Part shown: positions 14,810 to 22,808 of the stretch, piece after piece
Layout of the letters: every line of letters begins with the position of its first letter
How positions within the stretch are numbered: the stretch's first letter is position 1
Assembly: GCA_021647375.1 (NCBI GenBank)
Contig: JAKIUV010000037.1
Location: 1 to 25,431 of the forward strand
Direction: 5' to 3'
Length of the DNA: 25,431 bases
From: Robiginitomaculum sp.
GTDB taxonomy: Bacteria > Pseudomonadota > Alphaproteobacteria > Caulobacterales > Maricaulaceae
Program-made: the position numbers and the translations under genes
The notes under the pieces: model-generated
Seen by the model: the letters and a program-made list of their open reading frames with translations, nothing else
What the model was told of the DNA's origin: nothing
Databases searched by the model: none

Positions 14810-15419
14810 ATGGCTCGACTTGCACGTATTGTTATTCCGGGATTACCCCACCATGTTACCCCCTGATATATGAAAAATGGGCGGCAATCGGCGCGAGCAA
14901 GTGTTCTTTGGCGATGATGATTATATGGCCTATCTTGATATGCTCCGCGCGGCGCCGCTCAAATCCAAAAGTGAAATTTGGGCATGGTGCTTGATGCCAA
15001 ATCATGTTCACTTGATAATAAATCCCTCGCGCGAAGACGGCTTGCGGGCTTGTGTCGCCAATGCCCATAGGCGGTATGCGGCGCGGATCAACGCGCGCAA
15101 CAAATGGACTGGACATCTCTGGCAGGGGCGATTTGGCTCGGTTGTCATGGACGAAGCCCACCTCTATAACGCTTTTGCTTATGTCAGTCTGAACCCCGTT
15201 CGCGCAGGGCTGGTCAAGCGGGCGCAGGACTGGGAATGGTCGAGCGTACATGCGCACTTGAACGGATATGATGACGGGCTGACCACAACAGCCCCCCTGC
15301 ATGAACGCATAGATGATTTTGCTCTGATGGTCGGCGCCCTGGCCAGTTTCCTGGCCATCGCCGCCACCATGTACCTGACGCGCAATGTTAATTGGTACGG
15401 CGGGCAGGAAACCACCTAG
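14810..15419 (+). pseudogene. REP-associated tyrosine transposase (RAYT, Y1/IS200-like), disrupted
   Basis: The family's usual beginning, MARLARIVIPGLPHHVT, is encoded from the ATG at 14810 but hits TGA at 14864-14866. The rest resumes in another frame from 14877 (GGNRREQVFF). A short insertion of about 16 bp (14861-14876) explains both the stop and the frame change. The intact core has WCLMPNHVHLI, the HUH metal-binding motif, and YNAFAYVSLNPVRAGLV with the catalytic tyrosine region. The C-terminus is also abnormal: after HERIDDFALMVG it runs into the 55-bp repeat, reading SFLAIAATMYLT. RAYTs nick and move REP hairpins, and REP-like repeats lie just upstream. Translation from ATG 14877 is possible but would lack the N-terminus. 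Confidence 0.8.
15345..15400 (+). repeat. 55-bp dispersed repeat, copy B
   Basis: This is the partner of 14061-14115. It forms the 3' end of the RAYT reading frame, replacing the usual family C-terminus. Confidence 0.75.
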
Positions 15420-15439
15420 GCAATAGCCACATCCTCTAA

Positions 15440-15469
15440 CATAATGACTAAATTAGTTTAGTCATTATG
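15440..15469. repeat. perfect 13-bp inverted repeat with 4-nt loop
   Basis: CATAATGACTAAA (15440-15452) and TTTAGTCATTATG (15457-15469) are exact reverse complements around TTAG. It is A+T-rich, has no T-run, and lies between the RAYT remnant and the next lipoprotein gene, 120 bp before that gene. It could be an operator, a mobile-element end, or an mRNA hairpin. Confidence 0.7.
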
Positions 15470-15588
15470 CTTCTGATATTCTTGCGGGTTGAAATCTACG
15501 GTAGGAATGGACATTGCCGCATCATTACAAACATGAACATAATATTAACAGGGCTTTCAGATTAGGCTCAGTTGTGTTAGTCTAGGCT

Positions 15589-17001
15589 ATGCCTATGAAA
15601 AAACCCGTGAAAACAAATGTAAAAAAACTTCGCCTGCTCCTGCTTGTTTCGGCGGCTGGCTTGACGGCCTGCGCTACCAATCTTGCCAACCGAACGCCGA
15701 TCGATATTGCGTCAAACTCTGTACGCCGCACCGATACGCTTAGCGGGATTAGCGAGGTTTTAGCCCCACAGGTGAAAGCTTTCACCTCTCGCCGCGCCAG
15801 TGTGCGTGGTCGGGCACAGCTCAGGACGGCGGGGCCTTTTACCGACGATAAAGGTGTGGTGCAAACCGGGGGCGCTTACCTTGAAGTTTTGCTCAATTAT
15901 ACCAGTGCAACCCCAAACCCTGCTGAAGCCCGCATTTATGATCAAGCCAGCTGGCCGGGCGGCGAGCCTGCGCTTCTGGCTGAATTTGGCGCGTCGGTAT
16001 TGGACTGCCGCGAAGACGTCCGCGCTATTCCCCAATATCAATATACGCCGATTTATGGTGCTTGGGGGTATGGTCATATTCACGATGATCATTGCGACCA
16101 TGAATATGGAGGTTCGGGCTGGGGCAGCGGCTATGGCCATTATGGTCGCGGCCATGTTCATGATGACAATTGCGGCCATGATGTTGACCGCGATGACGGT
16201 AGCAATACGGTTATTGTCCGCCCCACCACGGATCCCAGACCCGTATCAAGACCAGATAGACCTCGCAGAAGACCGGGCGTCGTTGCACCGCATACTGACG
16301 GGCCGGGTACAGACCCGGACGTCCGTCCGCGCCGTCCGCGTACTGATCCTAATGAACCTGTACCCCATCCGCGCAGCTTACCCAGAACGTCCAAACGCAT
16401 TGTTTCGCGACCGCCACCGCCGGATGTTTCGCCGAGTGTATCACCGCGCCCAACGTCAAGACCTGCGCCCGTTTCCAGGCCGAAACCTGTATCTAGGCCG
16501 AAACCTGTATCCCGGCCAAAGCCTGCGCCAGTTTCAAAACCCAGATCGACCTACAAGCCGCAACCACGGGTTAACCGCCCTGTGCGCAGATCAAGCCCGC
16601 GCACCAATACAGGAAACAACATAAAGCGCCAGATGCGTTACTATCCGCGCGATCCCTATTATAACCAAGGACGAACGGATTATGTGGTGCGCCGCTCGTG
16701 TAGCCGCCAGGAAAATTTGCGGGTGTTTATTCCCCGCGAACGTCTCGATGCTGCCGAAACTAACGGGCTTGTTCTCTATCTACGCCCGCGTGGTGGCCAG
16801 GAAGAAGTGCTGAGCCTACCGCCCAACTATATTAGTGGCTTCAAACTGGCCGCATGGTCATCCGAAGGGAGCCGGCTCACTATTCCGGGTAAGCCATTAA
16901 GTCCGATACAGGCTGCACAAACGCCCATTCCCTATAGAGGGAATGTTGCTAGCACGGGGAAAGTAGACCCCAACAAGCCGATTATTTACGGTGAAAATTA
17001 A
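15589..17001 (+). CDS. His-rich and Pro/Arg-rich lipoprotein of unknown function
   Basis: The 470-residue product begins MPMKKPVKTNVKKLRLLLLV then SAAGLTACAT: signal peptide with lipobox LTAC (Cys28). An alternative ATG lies two codons in. An N-terminal globular part (~30-150) is followed by a Gly/His/Asp-rich stretch with two related units, GHIHDDHCDH and GHVHDDNCGH, likely metal ligands. Next is a long Pro/Arg/Ser-rich region (~205-350) with PVSRPK repeated in tandem, probably an extended linker across the periplasm or at the surface. A C-terminal domain (~360-470) contains CSRQENLRVFIPRERL, LYLRPRGGQEE and VLSLPPNYI. No family is recognised. It precedes rpoN by 94 bp on the same strand. 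Confidence 0.65.
   Translation: MPMKKPVKTNVKKLRLLLLVSAAGLTACATNLANRTPIDIASNSVRRTDTLSGISEVLAPQVKAFTSRRASVRGRAQLRTAGPFTDDKGVVQTGGAYLEVLLNYTSATPNPAEARIYDQASWPGGEPALLAEFGASVLDCREDVRAIPQYQYTPIYGAWGYGHIHDDHCDHEYGGSGWGSGYGHYGRGHVHDDNCGHDVDRDDGSNTVIVRPTTDPRPVSRPDRPRRRPGVVAPHTDGPGTDPDVRPRRPRTDPNEPVPHPRSLPRTSKRIVSRPPPPDVSPSVSPRPTSRPAPVSRPKPVSRPKPVSRPKPAPVSKPRSTYKPQPRVNRPVRRSSPRTNTGNNIKRQMRYYPRDPYYNQGRTDYVVRRSCSRQENLRVFIPRERLDAAETNGLVLYLRPRGGQEEVLSLPPNYISGFKLAAWSSEGSRLTIPGKPLSPIQAAQTPIPYRGNVASTGKVDPNKPIIYGEN
16480..16530 (+). repeat. short tandem repeat encoding PVSRPK units
   Basis: An 18-bp unit around CCGAAACCTGTATC recurs in phase, with the copies decaying toward the 3' end, and encodes successive PVSRPK units. 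Such repeats expand or contract by slippage without breaking the frame. Confidence 0.6.
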
Positions 17002-17095
17002 GCGCGATAGCCTGGTGTTTTTTTGATTTTGAAAACCTATCCTTAAGGGTAAGCTGTTATGCCCTGTCTTCTGATATGTTCAGGAAAGGGATAAA

Positions 17096-18619
17096 ATGGC
17101 ATTAGCGCCGCAAATTAAGTTAAAGCAGGGCCAGCAATTGGCGATGACGCCGCAATTGCAGCAGGCGATAAAGCTCTTGACCTTGACCAATATTGAATTG
17201 GCGGCTTTCGTGGAAGAACAGCTAGAGAGCAATCCGTTGCTTGAGCGCGGAACGGGAACGGAAAACCGCCGCGAAGACCGTATTGAGGCCAAACAAGAAA
17301 GCGACAGCGGCCTGAGCGAGCTAGATTTAAATGCCCCGTCCGCCGCTGCATCTGATGCTATGGATGCAACAGAAAGCCAATTGAACGCCGATGCTACCGC
17401 CGCTGATATAGCCGCTGATAATTCTCTGGGTGCCGCGTCTGTCGGTGGTGATGTTGATTGGAGCAAGGCTGGCTCGGGCGGATCTTTTTTTGGCAATAAT
17501 GATTACGATCCTGCGGCCAATACGGCGTACGAAATAACTTTGAACGAGCATTTAACCGCGCAATTGGTTATGGCTATTCACGACGAGCGCGACCGGATGA
17601 TCGGGGCGTATTTAATCGACCAAGTAGATGAAAACGGGTATTTGCGCACGGACCTGATAGAGCTTGCGGATAGGCTCGGCGTGGATTTAAACCGCGTAAA
17701 ATCTGTGCTGACCATTTTACAGACCTTCGAACCAACCGGCGTTATGGCCCGCAGTTTAAGCGAGTGCATGGCCTTGCAATTAAAAGAACGCGGCGAGCTG
17801 GACGCGCCCATGCAACATTTGCTGGATAATCTGGAAATGCTGGCCAAGCATGATTTGCAGGCTCTCGCCAAAATTTGTGGGCTAAGTGTGGCTAAGCTGG
17901 GTGAATATGCGGAGCGTTTACGTTCCCTAGCACCGAAGCCGGGTCTGGCTTACGGCTCGGATATGGCGGGTGTGGTAGAGCCGGATGTATTTGTGCATGA
18001 GCGCCCGGACGGCGGCTGGGCGGTGGAATTGAATTCGGATACCTTACCGCGCGTATTGGTAAATTCGCGCTACTACGCCGAAGTTTGCGACAGCACCAAA
18101 GACGAAAAAGTAAAATCCTATATGTCGGAATGTTCCCAAAATGCTAGCTGGCTGGTTAAAAGTTTGGATCAAAGAGCGCGAACAATTTTAAAGGTTTCTA
18201 GCGAAATCGTGAAATTTCAAGACGGGTTTTTCGCTTACGGCATTGACCATTTACGACCACTTAATCTTAAAACTGTCGCTGATGCTATTGATATGCACGA
18301 AAGCACGGTCAGTCGCGTCACCTCCAATAAATATATTGCGACCACACGCGGCACATTTGAACTTAAATATTTTTTCACCGCCGCTATCGCTTCTATGGAC
18401 GGCGGCGTAGCTCATTCGTCCGAAGCCGTGCGCCATAAAATAAAAATCCTGATCGACGAGGAGCGCGGTGTAAAATCGGTCTTGTCCGATGATAAATTGG
18501 TCAAGCTTTTACAAAATCATGGTATTGATATTGCACGGCGCACCGTGGCTAAATACCGCGAAAGCTTAGGCATACCGTCCTCAGTGCAGCGCCGCCGGAT
18601 CATTAACAATAAACAATAA
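17096..18619 (+). CDS. rpoN: RNA polymerase sigma-54 factor
   Basis: The 507-residue protein is complete. Region I (LKQGQQLAMTPQLQQAIKLL then EEQLESNPLLE) interacts with AAA+ activators. An acidic region II follows (~65-125). The core-binding region spans ~145-330, and MHESTVSRVTSNKY is the helix-turn-helix for the -12 element. The diagnostic RpoN box ARRTVAKYRE begins at residue 480 and recognises the -24 element. It directs transcription of nitrogen, motility or stress genes in concert with enhancer-binding proteins. The start is supported by AGGAAAGGG just upstream. hpf and ptsN follow, the conserved arrangement; the lptA/lptB genes usually found before rpoN are missing here. Confidence 0.97.
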   Translation: MALAPQIKLKQGQQLAMTPQLQQAIKLLTLTNIELAAFVEEQLESNPLLERGTGTENRREDRIEAKQESDSGLSELDLNAPSAAASDAMDATESQLNADATAADIAADNSLGAASVGGDVDWSKAGSGGSFFGNNDYDPAANTAYEITLNEHLTAQLVMAIHDERDRMIGAYLIDQVDENGYLRTDLIELADRLGVDLNRVKSVLTILQTFEPTGVMARSLSECMALQLKERGELDAPMQHLLDNLEMLAKHDLQALAKICGLSVAKLGEYAERLRSLAPKPGLAYGSDMAGVVEPDVFVHERPDGGWAVELNSDTLPRVLVNSRYYAEVCDSTKDEKVKSYMSECSQNASWLVKSLDQRARTILKVSSEIVKFQDGFFAYGIDHLRPLNLKTVADAIDMHESTVSRVTSNKYIATTRGTFELKYFFTAAIASMDGGVAHSSEAVRHKIKILIDEERGVKSVLSDDKLVKLLQNHGIDIARRTVAKYRESLGIPSSVQRRRIINNKQ

Positions 18620-18703
18620 TTATTATTTTTCACCTGACCTGAGCCACAAACAATGCTATGATGCCTTATAAATATTCAGGCACTCAAACAGGAGAATCCC
18701 CCT

Positions 18704-19270
18704 ATGCAAATTCATATCGTTTCCAAAGGTATCGATGTTTCAACCGCACTTTCACAGCGCATTCATGATAAACTTGAAGAGATGATGGATAAATATATCC
18801 ACCGCGACGGGGAAGTGCATGTGTCAGTTTCCAAGGAAGGCTCAGGGTTTCATACGGTGATTTCTGCCCATTTACCGTCGGGTGCCGCCATGCAAGCTAA
18901 TGGTAAAACCCAAGATGCCTACGGCGCGTCGGACGAGGCGTTGGAGCATTTGGAAAAACGTTTGCGCCGTTATAAGCGCCGCCTCAGCGACCACCGTGCC
19001 GAAGACAAAGCCGAGGCGCTGGCTATGTATGTTTTGCAAAACCCTGTCGCTGCTGACGACGACGGCACGGATAGTCAAGCCCCGAGCGAACCTATGGTGA
19101 TCTCGGAACTTAAGACCGAAATCCGCACCATGACGGTGAGTATGGCTTCGCTCGAACTTGGTCTTACGGATTCGTCTGCCGTAATGTTTCGCAATGCTGC
19201 CCACGGCGGCCTAAATGTGGTTTTCAAGCGTGCGGACGGCAATGTAGGATGGATTGACCCGCAACGATAG
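18704..19270 (+). CDS. hpf: long-form ribosome hibernation-promoting factor
   Basis: The 188-residue product has the N-terminal S30AE domain (MQIHIVSKGIDVSTALSQRI, HEAD-like HVSVSKEG, and the basic helix EKRLRRYKRRLSDH) that binds the 30S decoding region. After a variable acidic linker (~115-135), the C-terminal dimerisation domain has SMASLELGLTDSSAVMFRNA and GLNVVFKRADGNVGWIDP. This is long HPF, which can dimerise 70S ribosomes into 100S particles in stationary phase by itself. A strong AGGAG lies before the start. It is downstream of rpoN by 84 bp, as in many Proteobacteria. Confidence 0.94.
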   Translation: MQIHIVSKGIDVSTALSQRIHDKLEEMMDKYIHRDGEVHVSVSKEGSGFHTVISAHLPSGAAMQANGKTQDAYGASDEALEHLEKRLRRYKRRLSDHRAEDKAEALAMYVLQNPVAADDDGTDSQAPSEPMVISELKTEIRTMTVSMASLELGLTDSSAVMFRNAAHGGLNVVFKRADGNVGWIDPQR

Positions 19271-19347
19271 TTGCGCTAAGAGCCGTTCCAAAAGCTGAAA
19301 ACAGAAAGCCGATAAGCGAAAACCAAGACTAAAACCTGATAACCAGA

Positions 19348-19363
19348 GCACGGAGAACCGTGC
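19348..19363 (+). promoter_or_regulatory. small hairpin before ptsN
   Basis: GCACGG (19348-19353) pairs with CCGTGC (19358-19363) around AGAA. The stem-loop covers GGAG at 19352-19355, the only good ribosome site for a start at 19367, and lies ~40 nt before the preferred start at 19403. Confidence 0.4.
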
Positions 19364-19402
19364 CAAATGCGTGTGATATTGCGCAATAGGAAGCTGAGAG
19401 AT

Positions 19403-19882
19403 ATGAATGCTGGAAAATTATTTGCACAAGGCTGCATCGCGCAAAACCTTCACGCCGTTAGTAAAAAACAACTATTCCAGGAAATGGCGGAGTTGGCGAT
19501 TAAATGTGGTACAGTAGACGGCGATAAAACCATAGTCCGTGATATTGTCGCGGCTGTTACCGAGCGCGAACGCCTCGGTAGTACGGGCGTCGGCTATGGT
19601 GTCGCCATACCCCATGCGCGCCTTGAGGGGCTAGATGAGGTTCGTGCGGTATTTGCGCGGCTGGAAACGCCGCTTGATTACGAAGCAATCGACGAGCGCC
19701 CAGTTGATCTTGTTGTGCTTTTATTGGCACCGTCCGGAGCCAGTAGCCTGCATTTAAAAGCTTTGGCACAGGTCTCGCGCCTGTTGCGCCGCGAGGATAT
19801 TCGCGAACGCCTGCGCACTGCGCCCACTGCCGAGGCTTTGCACTTACTCCTAAGCGAAGACCGCACGGCCAGTGCCGCCTAG
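19403..19882 (+). CDS. ptsN: PTS IIA-like nitrogen-regulatory protein (EIIA-Ntr)
   Basis: The product is 159 residues from ATG 19403. The phospho-acceptor histidine is in GVAIPHARL at residue 71, close to His73 of E. coli PtsN; the alternative start at 19367 would place it at 83. Other family segments are TERERLGSTGVGYGVAIPH and LLAPSGASSLHLKALAQVSRLL. EIIA-Ntr receives phosphate from the PtsP-NPr chain and regulates potassium transport, (p)ppGpp metabolism and sigma-54-linked functions rather than moving sugar. It lies downstream of rpoN-hpf and 13 bp before a Ppx/GppA gene. Confidence 0.92.
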   Translation: MNAGKLFAQGCIAQNLHAVSKKQLFQEMAELAIKCGTVDGDKTIVRDIVAAVTERERLGSTGVGYGVAIPHARLEGLDEVRAVFARLETPLDYEAIDERPVDLVVLLLAPSGASSLHLKALAQVSRLLRREDIRERLRTAPTAEALHLLLSEDRTASAA

Positions 19883-19895
19883 AAAATAGACTGGC

Positions 19896-21410
19896 ATGAA
19901 ATCTGACCAATCCAATACCCCGCAACAACAACGCATTGGCGTTATTGATATTGGCTCAAACTCTGTGCGTTTTGTTGTCTATTCAATATCGGGTGCGGCT
20001 TTTGCGCCAGTTTACGATGAGAAAGTCTTGGCGGGCCTAGGCCGCGATTTGCGCCGCACGGGCAAGTTAAACCCTGATGGGCGTGTTCAGGCGCTGGCTG
20101 CGCTAAAGCGATTTACACTATTGGCAAAAGCGCAAAAACTTGATGATGTGCTTATTGCCGCGACAGCTGCGATGCGTGTTGCTCGTGATGCGCCGGAATT
20201 TATTGTGCAGGTTAAGGAGCAAACTGGATTGGATATTTCGCCGCTCAGCGGTGAGAGTGAAGCCTTGACGTCAGCCTTAGGGGTCATCGCCGGAGAACCG
20301 CGCGCTCTCGGCCTAGCAGCAGATTTGGGCGGGGCTAGCTTGGAATTGGTACAGGTGGGAAATGGCCGTGTTTTCGTCGGCGTTTCCCACCCATTGGGGC
20401 CTTTCTCCATGTTTGAGGATGGTTTTGATGCGGGGGAATTACGCCCGCGGATTGATAGTATCTTAGGGGGAAATATTGCACAGGATTATCCCATAATTGA
20501 TACCCTGTATTTGATTGGCGGTGCTTGGCGTAATTTGGCCAACATTGACCAAAAACGTAACAGATACCCCCTCCGTGTCGCCTATAATTATAGTTTTGGC
20601 GCTGGACATGCTAGGCAGCTTGCAAATTGGGCGTGCTCTCGTGAGGGTTCGGCTGAGCTATTAAATTGGCCTAATATTTCAAAACGCCGGGCAGATACGC
20701 TACCTTATGGCGGTTTGATGCTCAGTGTTTTGTTGGATAAATTTGACCCCAATCATGTTGTTATAGCACCGGGCGGTTTACGGGACGGTCTAGTTTATCA
20801 GTATCTTTCCGAGCAAGTAAAAGACCGCGTTGCATTGTTTGATGCTTGTAGCAGTATTGCCGGACAGAGCCGAGGGGGTACGAAGTTGGGCGTCGCGGTT
20901 TTCTCATTTTTGTCTGCTATCCATACTGATTTACCCCGGGCATTTGACTTGGACACCGAAAATCGTATCCGCAAAGCCGCCAGTTTGTTAATAGGTATGG
21001 GTGCAGGATTGCATCCGAGCCACAGAGCGAAAATTGTTTATGAAATAGCGCTTTATGGGCCATTGCCCGGCCTTACCCATAAAGAGCGGGCTTATTTGGC
21101 ACTGATGTTGTTCCGGGCGTATAGGAGTCGTAAAACGCCACCGGAAAATGCCATAATCCAACACCTCTTAAGTGAAAGCGAGCAATTATCAGCGCAGATA
21201 TATGGGGAAGCGATAAGGGCCGCTGTAGTACTCAGTGGTCGCAGTGCATCAGTGCTGAAATGCTTCATATTATCCGTGCAAAGCGAATATCTTGTACTCG
21301 CCGCGAACAAATCGGCGGAGAGCCTTGTTATTGAGCGAACGCGTACTCATTTTGAAGGTCTGGCAATAATGATAAGCAAAACCCTGAGATTAGAAACTTT
21401 GGATTGTTAA
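19896..21410 (+). CDS. ppx: Ppx/GppA family exopolyphosphatase / pppGpp phosphohydrolase
   Basis: The 504-residue product has the actin-like ATPase fold motifs of the family: GVIDIGSNSVRFVVY (15-29), AATAAMRVARDAPEF, the catalytic acidic loop SGESEAL (Glu120), and DLGGASLELV (143-152). The C-terminal part (~320-500) is the helical HD-like region seen in longer members. Ppx removes terminal phosphate from polyphosphate, and GppA converts pppGpp to ppGpp; sequence alone does not separate the two. It starts 13 bp after ptsN and is probably co-transcribed with it. The pairing is unusual, since ppx often travels with ppk or rlmE, and may tie phosphate/stringent signalling to the nitrogen-PTS output. 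Confidence 0.88.
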   Translation: MKSDQSNTPQQQRIGVIDIGSNSVRFVVYSISGAAFAPVYDEKVLAGLGRDLRRTGKLNPDGRVQALAALKRFTLLAKAQKLDDVLIAATAAMRVARDAPEFIVQVKEQTGLDISPLSGESEALTSALGVIAGEPRALGLAADLGGASLELVQVGNGRVFVGVSHPLGPFSMFEDGFDAGELRPRIDSILGGNIAQDYPIIDTLYLIGGAWRNLANIDQKRNRYPLRVAYNYSFGAGHARQLANWACSREGSAELLNWPNISKRRADTLPYGGLMLSVLLDKFDPNHVVIAPGGLRDGLVYQYLSEQVKDRVALFDACSSIAGQSRGGTKLGVAVFSFLSAIHTDLPRAFDLDTENRIRKAASLLIGMGAGLHPSHRAKIVYEIALYGPLPGLTHKERAYLALMLFRAYRSRKTPPENAIIQHLLSESEQLSAQIYGEAIRAAVVLSGRSASVLKCFILSVQSEYLVLAANKSAESLVIERTRTHFEGLAIMISKTLRLETLDC

Positions 21411-21486
21411 GGGACTGTAACAATAAATAGTTTGCAAACTTGCTCAATACGTAGATTTATTGTTTACCGATAATTGGGCGGAGTAT

Positions 21487-22722
21487 ATGTTTGGCCGAAA
21501 TAGAATAAAAATTACACTCTTAATGAGTACATTATTAGCAACCCCTGTAATAGGTTTGTCTGCCATGGCTGCATCTGTGTCTACGGGATTTCCTGTTGTG
21601 GATACTGAGGCTGGTGAAACGGTTGTTCGCGTTAGTGCGGCATCGCCTGCCGCTACAATGGTTTCTGTTGCGGCTCCATACCAAATTTTTGCTCCAAAGA
21701 CGCAAACCCAATATTCGGTAATTGATTATGAGGTGTGGGACTTAGCGCTACAAAACATTGTTTTGAGGCTCGGACAATCTATTCGCATTCGCGCACTGCG
21801 CCCTGATCCGACCGTCGGCACCCGAATAGTTAAGGGGCATAAATCTGGATATCGTCTCGAAGGTAGCCGTGTTACATTTTCGTTTTTGAACGATGAATAT
21901 AAAATTGGCTTAACTGAATACCGCAAAGACTTGGAGCGCGTAGCAAATCAGGTGGATATTACACGCTTGAGTCGCGATGAACAATTAGCCTTTTGGATAA
22001 ATTTACACAACGTCACTTTGATTGAGCAAATTGCTCACAATTACCCCGTGCGAAGGCCGGAAGATTTGCGGGTCGGCCCCAATAAAGAACGCTTAGATGA
22101 CGCAAACCTTCTCAATATTCGCGGAGTTGCCTTAAGTCTTAGAGATATTCGCGAAAATATTGTATATCCAAATTGGTCCAACCCTGATGTAATGTACGGG
22201 TTCTTTCGAGGAAATATTGGCGGCCCAGCTTTGCAAAATTTTGCGTTCACGAGCAGTAACGTTCACGATATTTTGAAATTACAAGCATATGAATTTGTAA
22301 ATTCCTTGCGTGGAGTAAATTCAACAAGACGGGTTATGAAAGTTTCTAAGTTGTACGACGAGGTTCGTCCGTACTATTTTAAAAACTGGTCTTCAGATTT
22401 ACCCAATCATTTGGGCAAACATGCTGATTCCGATGTTCGTGAGTTGCTCGCAAAAGGCAAGCCTATTGAGCTAGATAGATATGATCCCGTAGTTGCGGAT
22501 CTGCTGGCCGGTGATAGCCCGTCCACACAAAAGTTAAATGTACAAATTAACGGCCAGCCAAGTTCTGCAAGAATTTCACCTGAAATCGCACGTTTGTTGA
22601 GTGAGTTGGAGAAGAAAACAAACATTATGCGTAAACGGGGTATGCTGGCTACGCGAGGTACTGTCACAATCGACGATATTCCAACCATTGATGTGGATAT
22701 TCCGGATGTGGACGAAAAATAA
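21487..22722 (+). CDS. exported DUF547 domain protein
   Basis: The 411-residue product starts at MFGRNRIKITLLMSTLLATP; a TTG at 21460 is less likely. The N-terminal hydrophobic segment ending MAASVS predicts export. The DUF547 core is clear: LSRDEQLAFWINLHNVTLIE (around 161-180), then a long stretch with FFRGNIGGPALQNFAFTSSN, aligning with the family's conserved block. DUF547 proteins have no established enzymatic function, although the domain resembles cysteine-peptidase/transglutaminase-like folds in some analyses. The C-terminus (TVTIDDIPTIDVDIPDVDEK) is acidic and low in complexity. It converges on nrdA with a shared terminator. Confidence 0.8.
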   Translation: MFGRNRIKITLLMSTLLATPVIGLSAMAASVSTGFPVVDTEAGETVVRVSAASPAATMVSVAAPYQIFAPKTQTQYSVIDYEVWDLALQNIVLRLGQSIRIRALRPDPTVGTRIVKGHKSGYRLEGSRVTFSFLNDEYKIGLTEYRKDLERVANQVDITRLSRDEQLAFWINLHNVTLIEQIAHNYPVRRPEDLRVGPNKERLDDANLLNIRGVALSLRDIRENIVYPNWSNPDVMYGFFRGNIGGPALQNFAFTSSNVHDILKLQAYEFVNSLRGVNSTRRVMKVSKLYDEVRPYYFKNWSSDLPNHLGKHADSDVRELLAKGKPIELDRYDPVVADLLAGDSPSTQKLNVQINGQPSSARISPEIARLLSELEKKTNIMRKRGMLATRGTVTIDDIPTIDVDIPDVDEK

Positions 22723-22750
22723 GCAATAAATTCTATATTTGCTAAAAGCC

Positions 22751-22784
22751 AAAAGCCCTCGTCAGTTTACTGGCGGGGGCTTTT
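22751..22784. terminator. bidirectional terminator between DUF547 gene and nrdA
   Basis: AAAAGCCCTCGTCAG (22751-22765) pairs with CTGGCGGGGGCTTTT (22770-22784) with two wobble/mismatch positions, flanked by A- and T-runs. It lies 29 bp after the DUF547 stop and 25 bp beyond the nrdA stop. Confidence 0.88.
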
Positions 22785-22808
22785 GTGTTTGTGGTGAAGT
22801 TGGCCAAC

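Noticed and set aside
14671..14994. Plus-strand frame containing NYGDSNRITC
   Set aside because: The peptide is just the translation of the REP-like repeat, and the frame overlaps the better-supported RAYT remnant.
16480..16560. CRISPR-like short repeats
   Set aside because: The repeats are in-frame codon units of a Pro-rich protein without spacers, so they are not a CRISPR array.
21098..21115. Sigma-54-like TGGCAC followed by TTGT
   Set aside because: It is inside ppx, deviates from the TTGC box, and has no gene start after it.
21429..21440. 12-bp palindrome AGTTTGCAAACT between ppx and the DUF547 gene
   Set aside because: It is short and could be a chance palindrome; no second copy or flanking signal supports an operator call.
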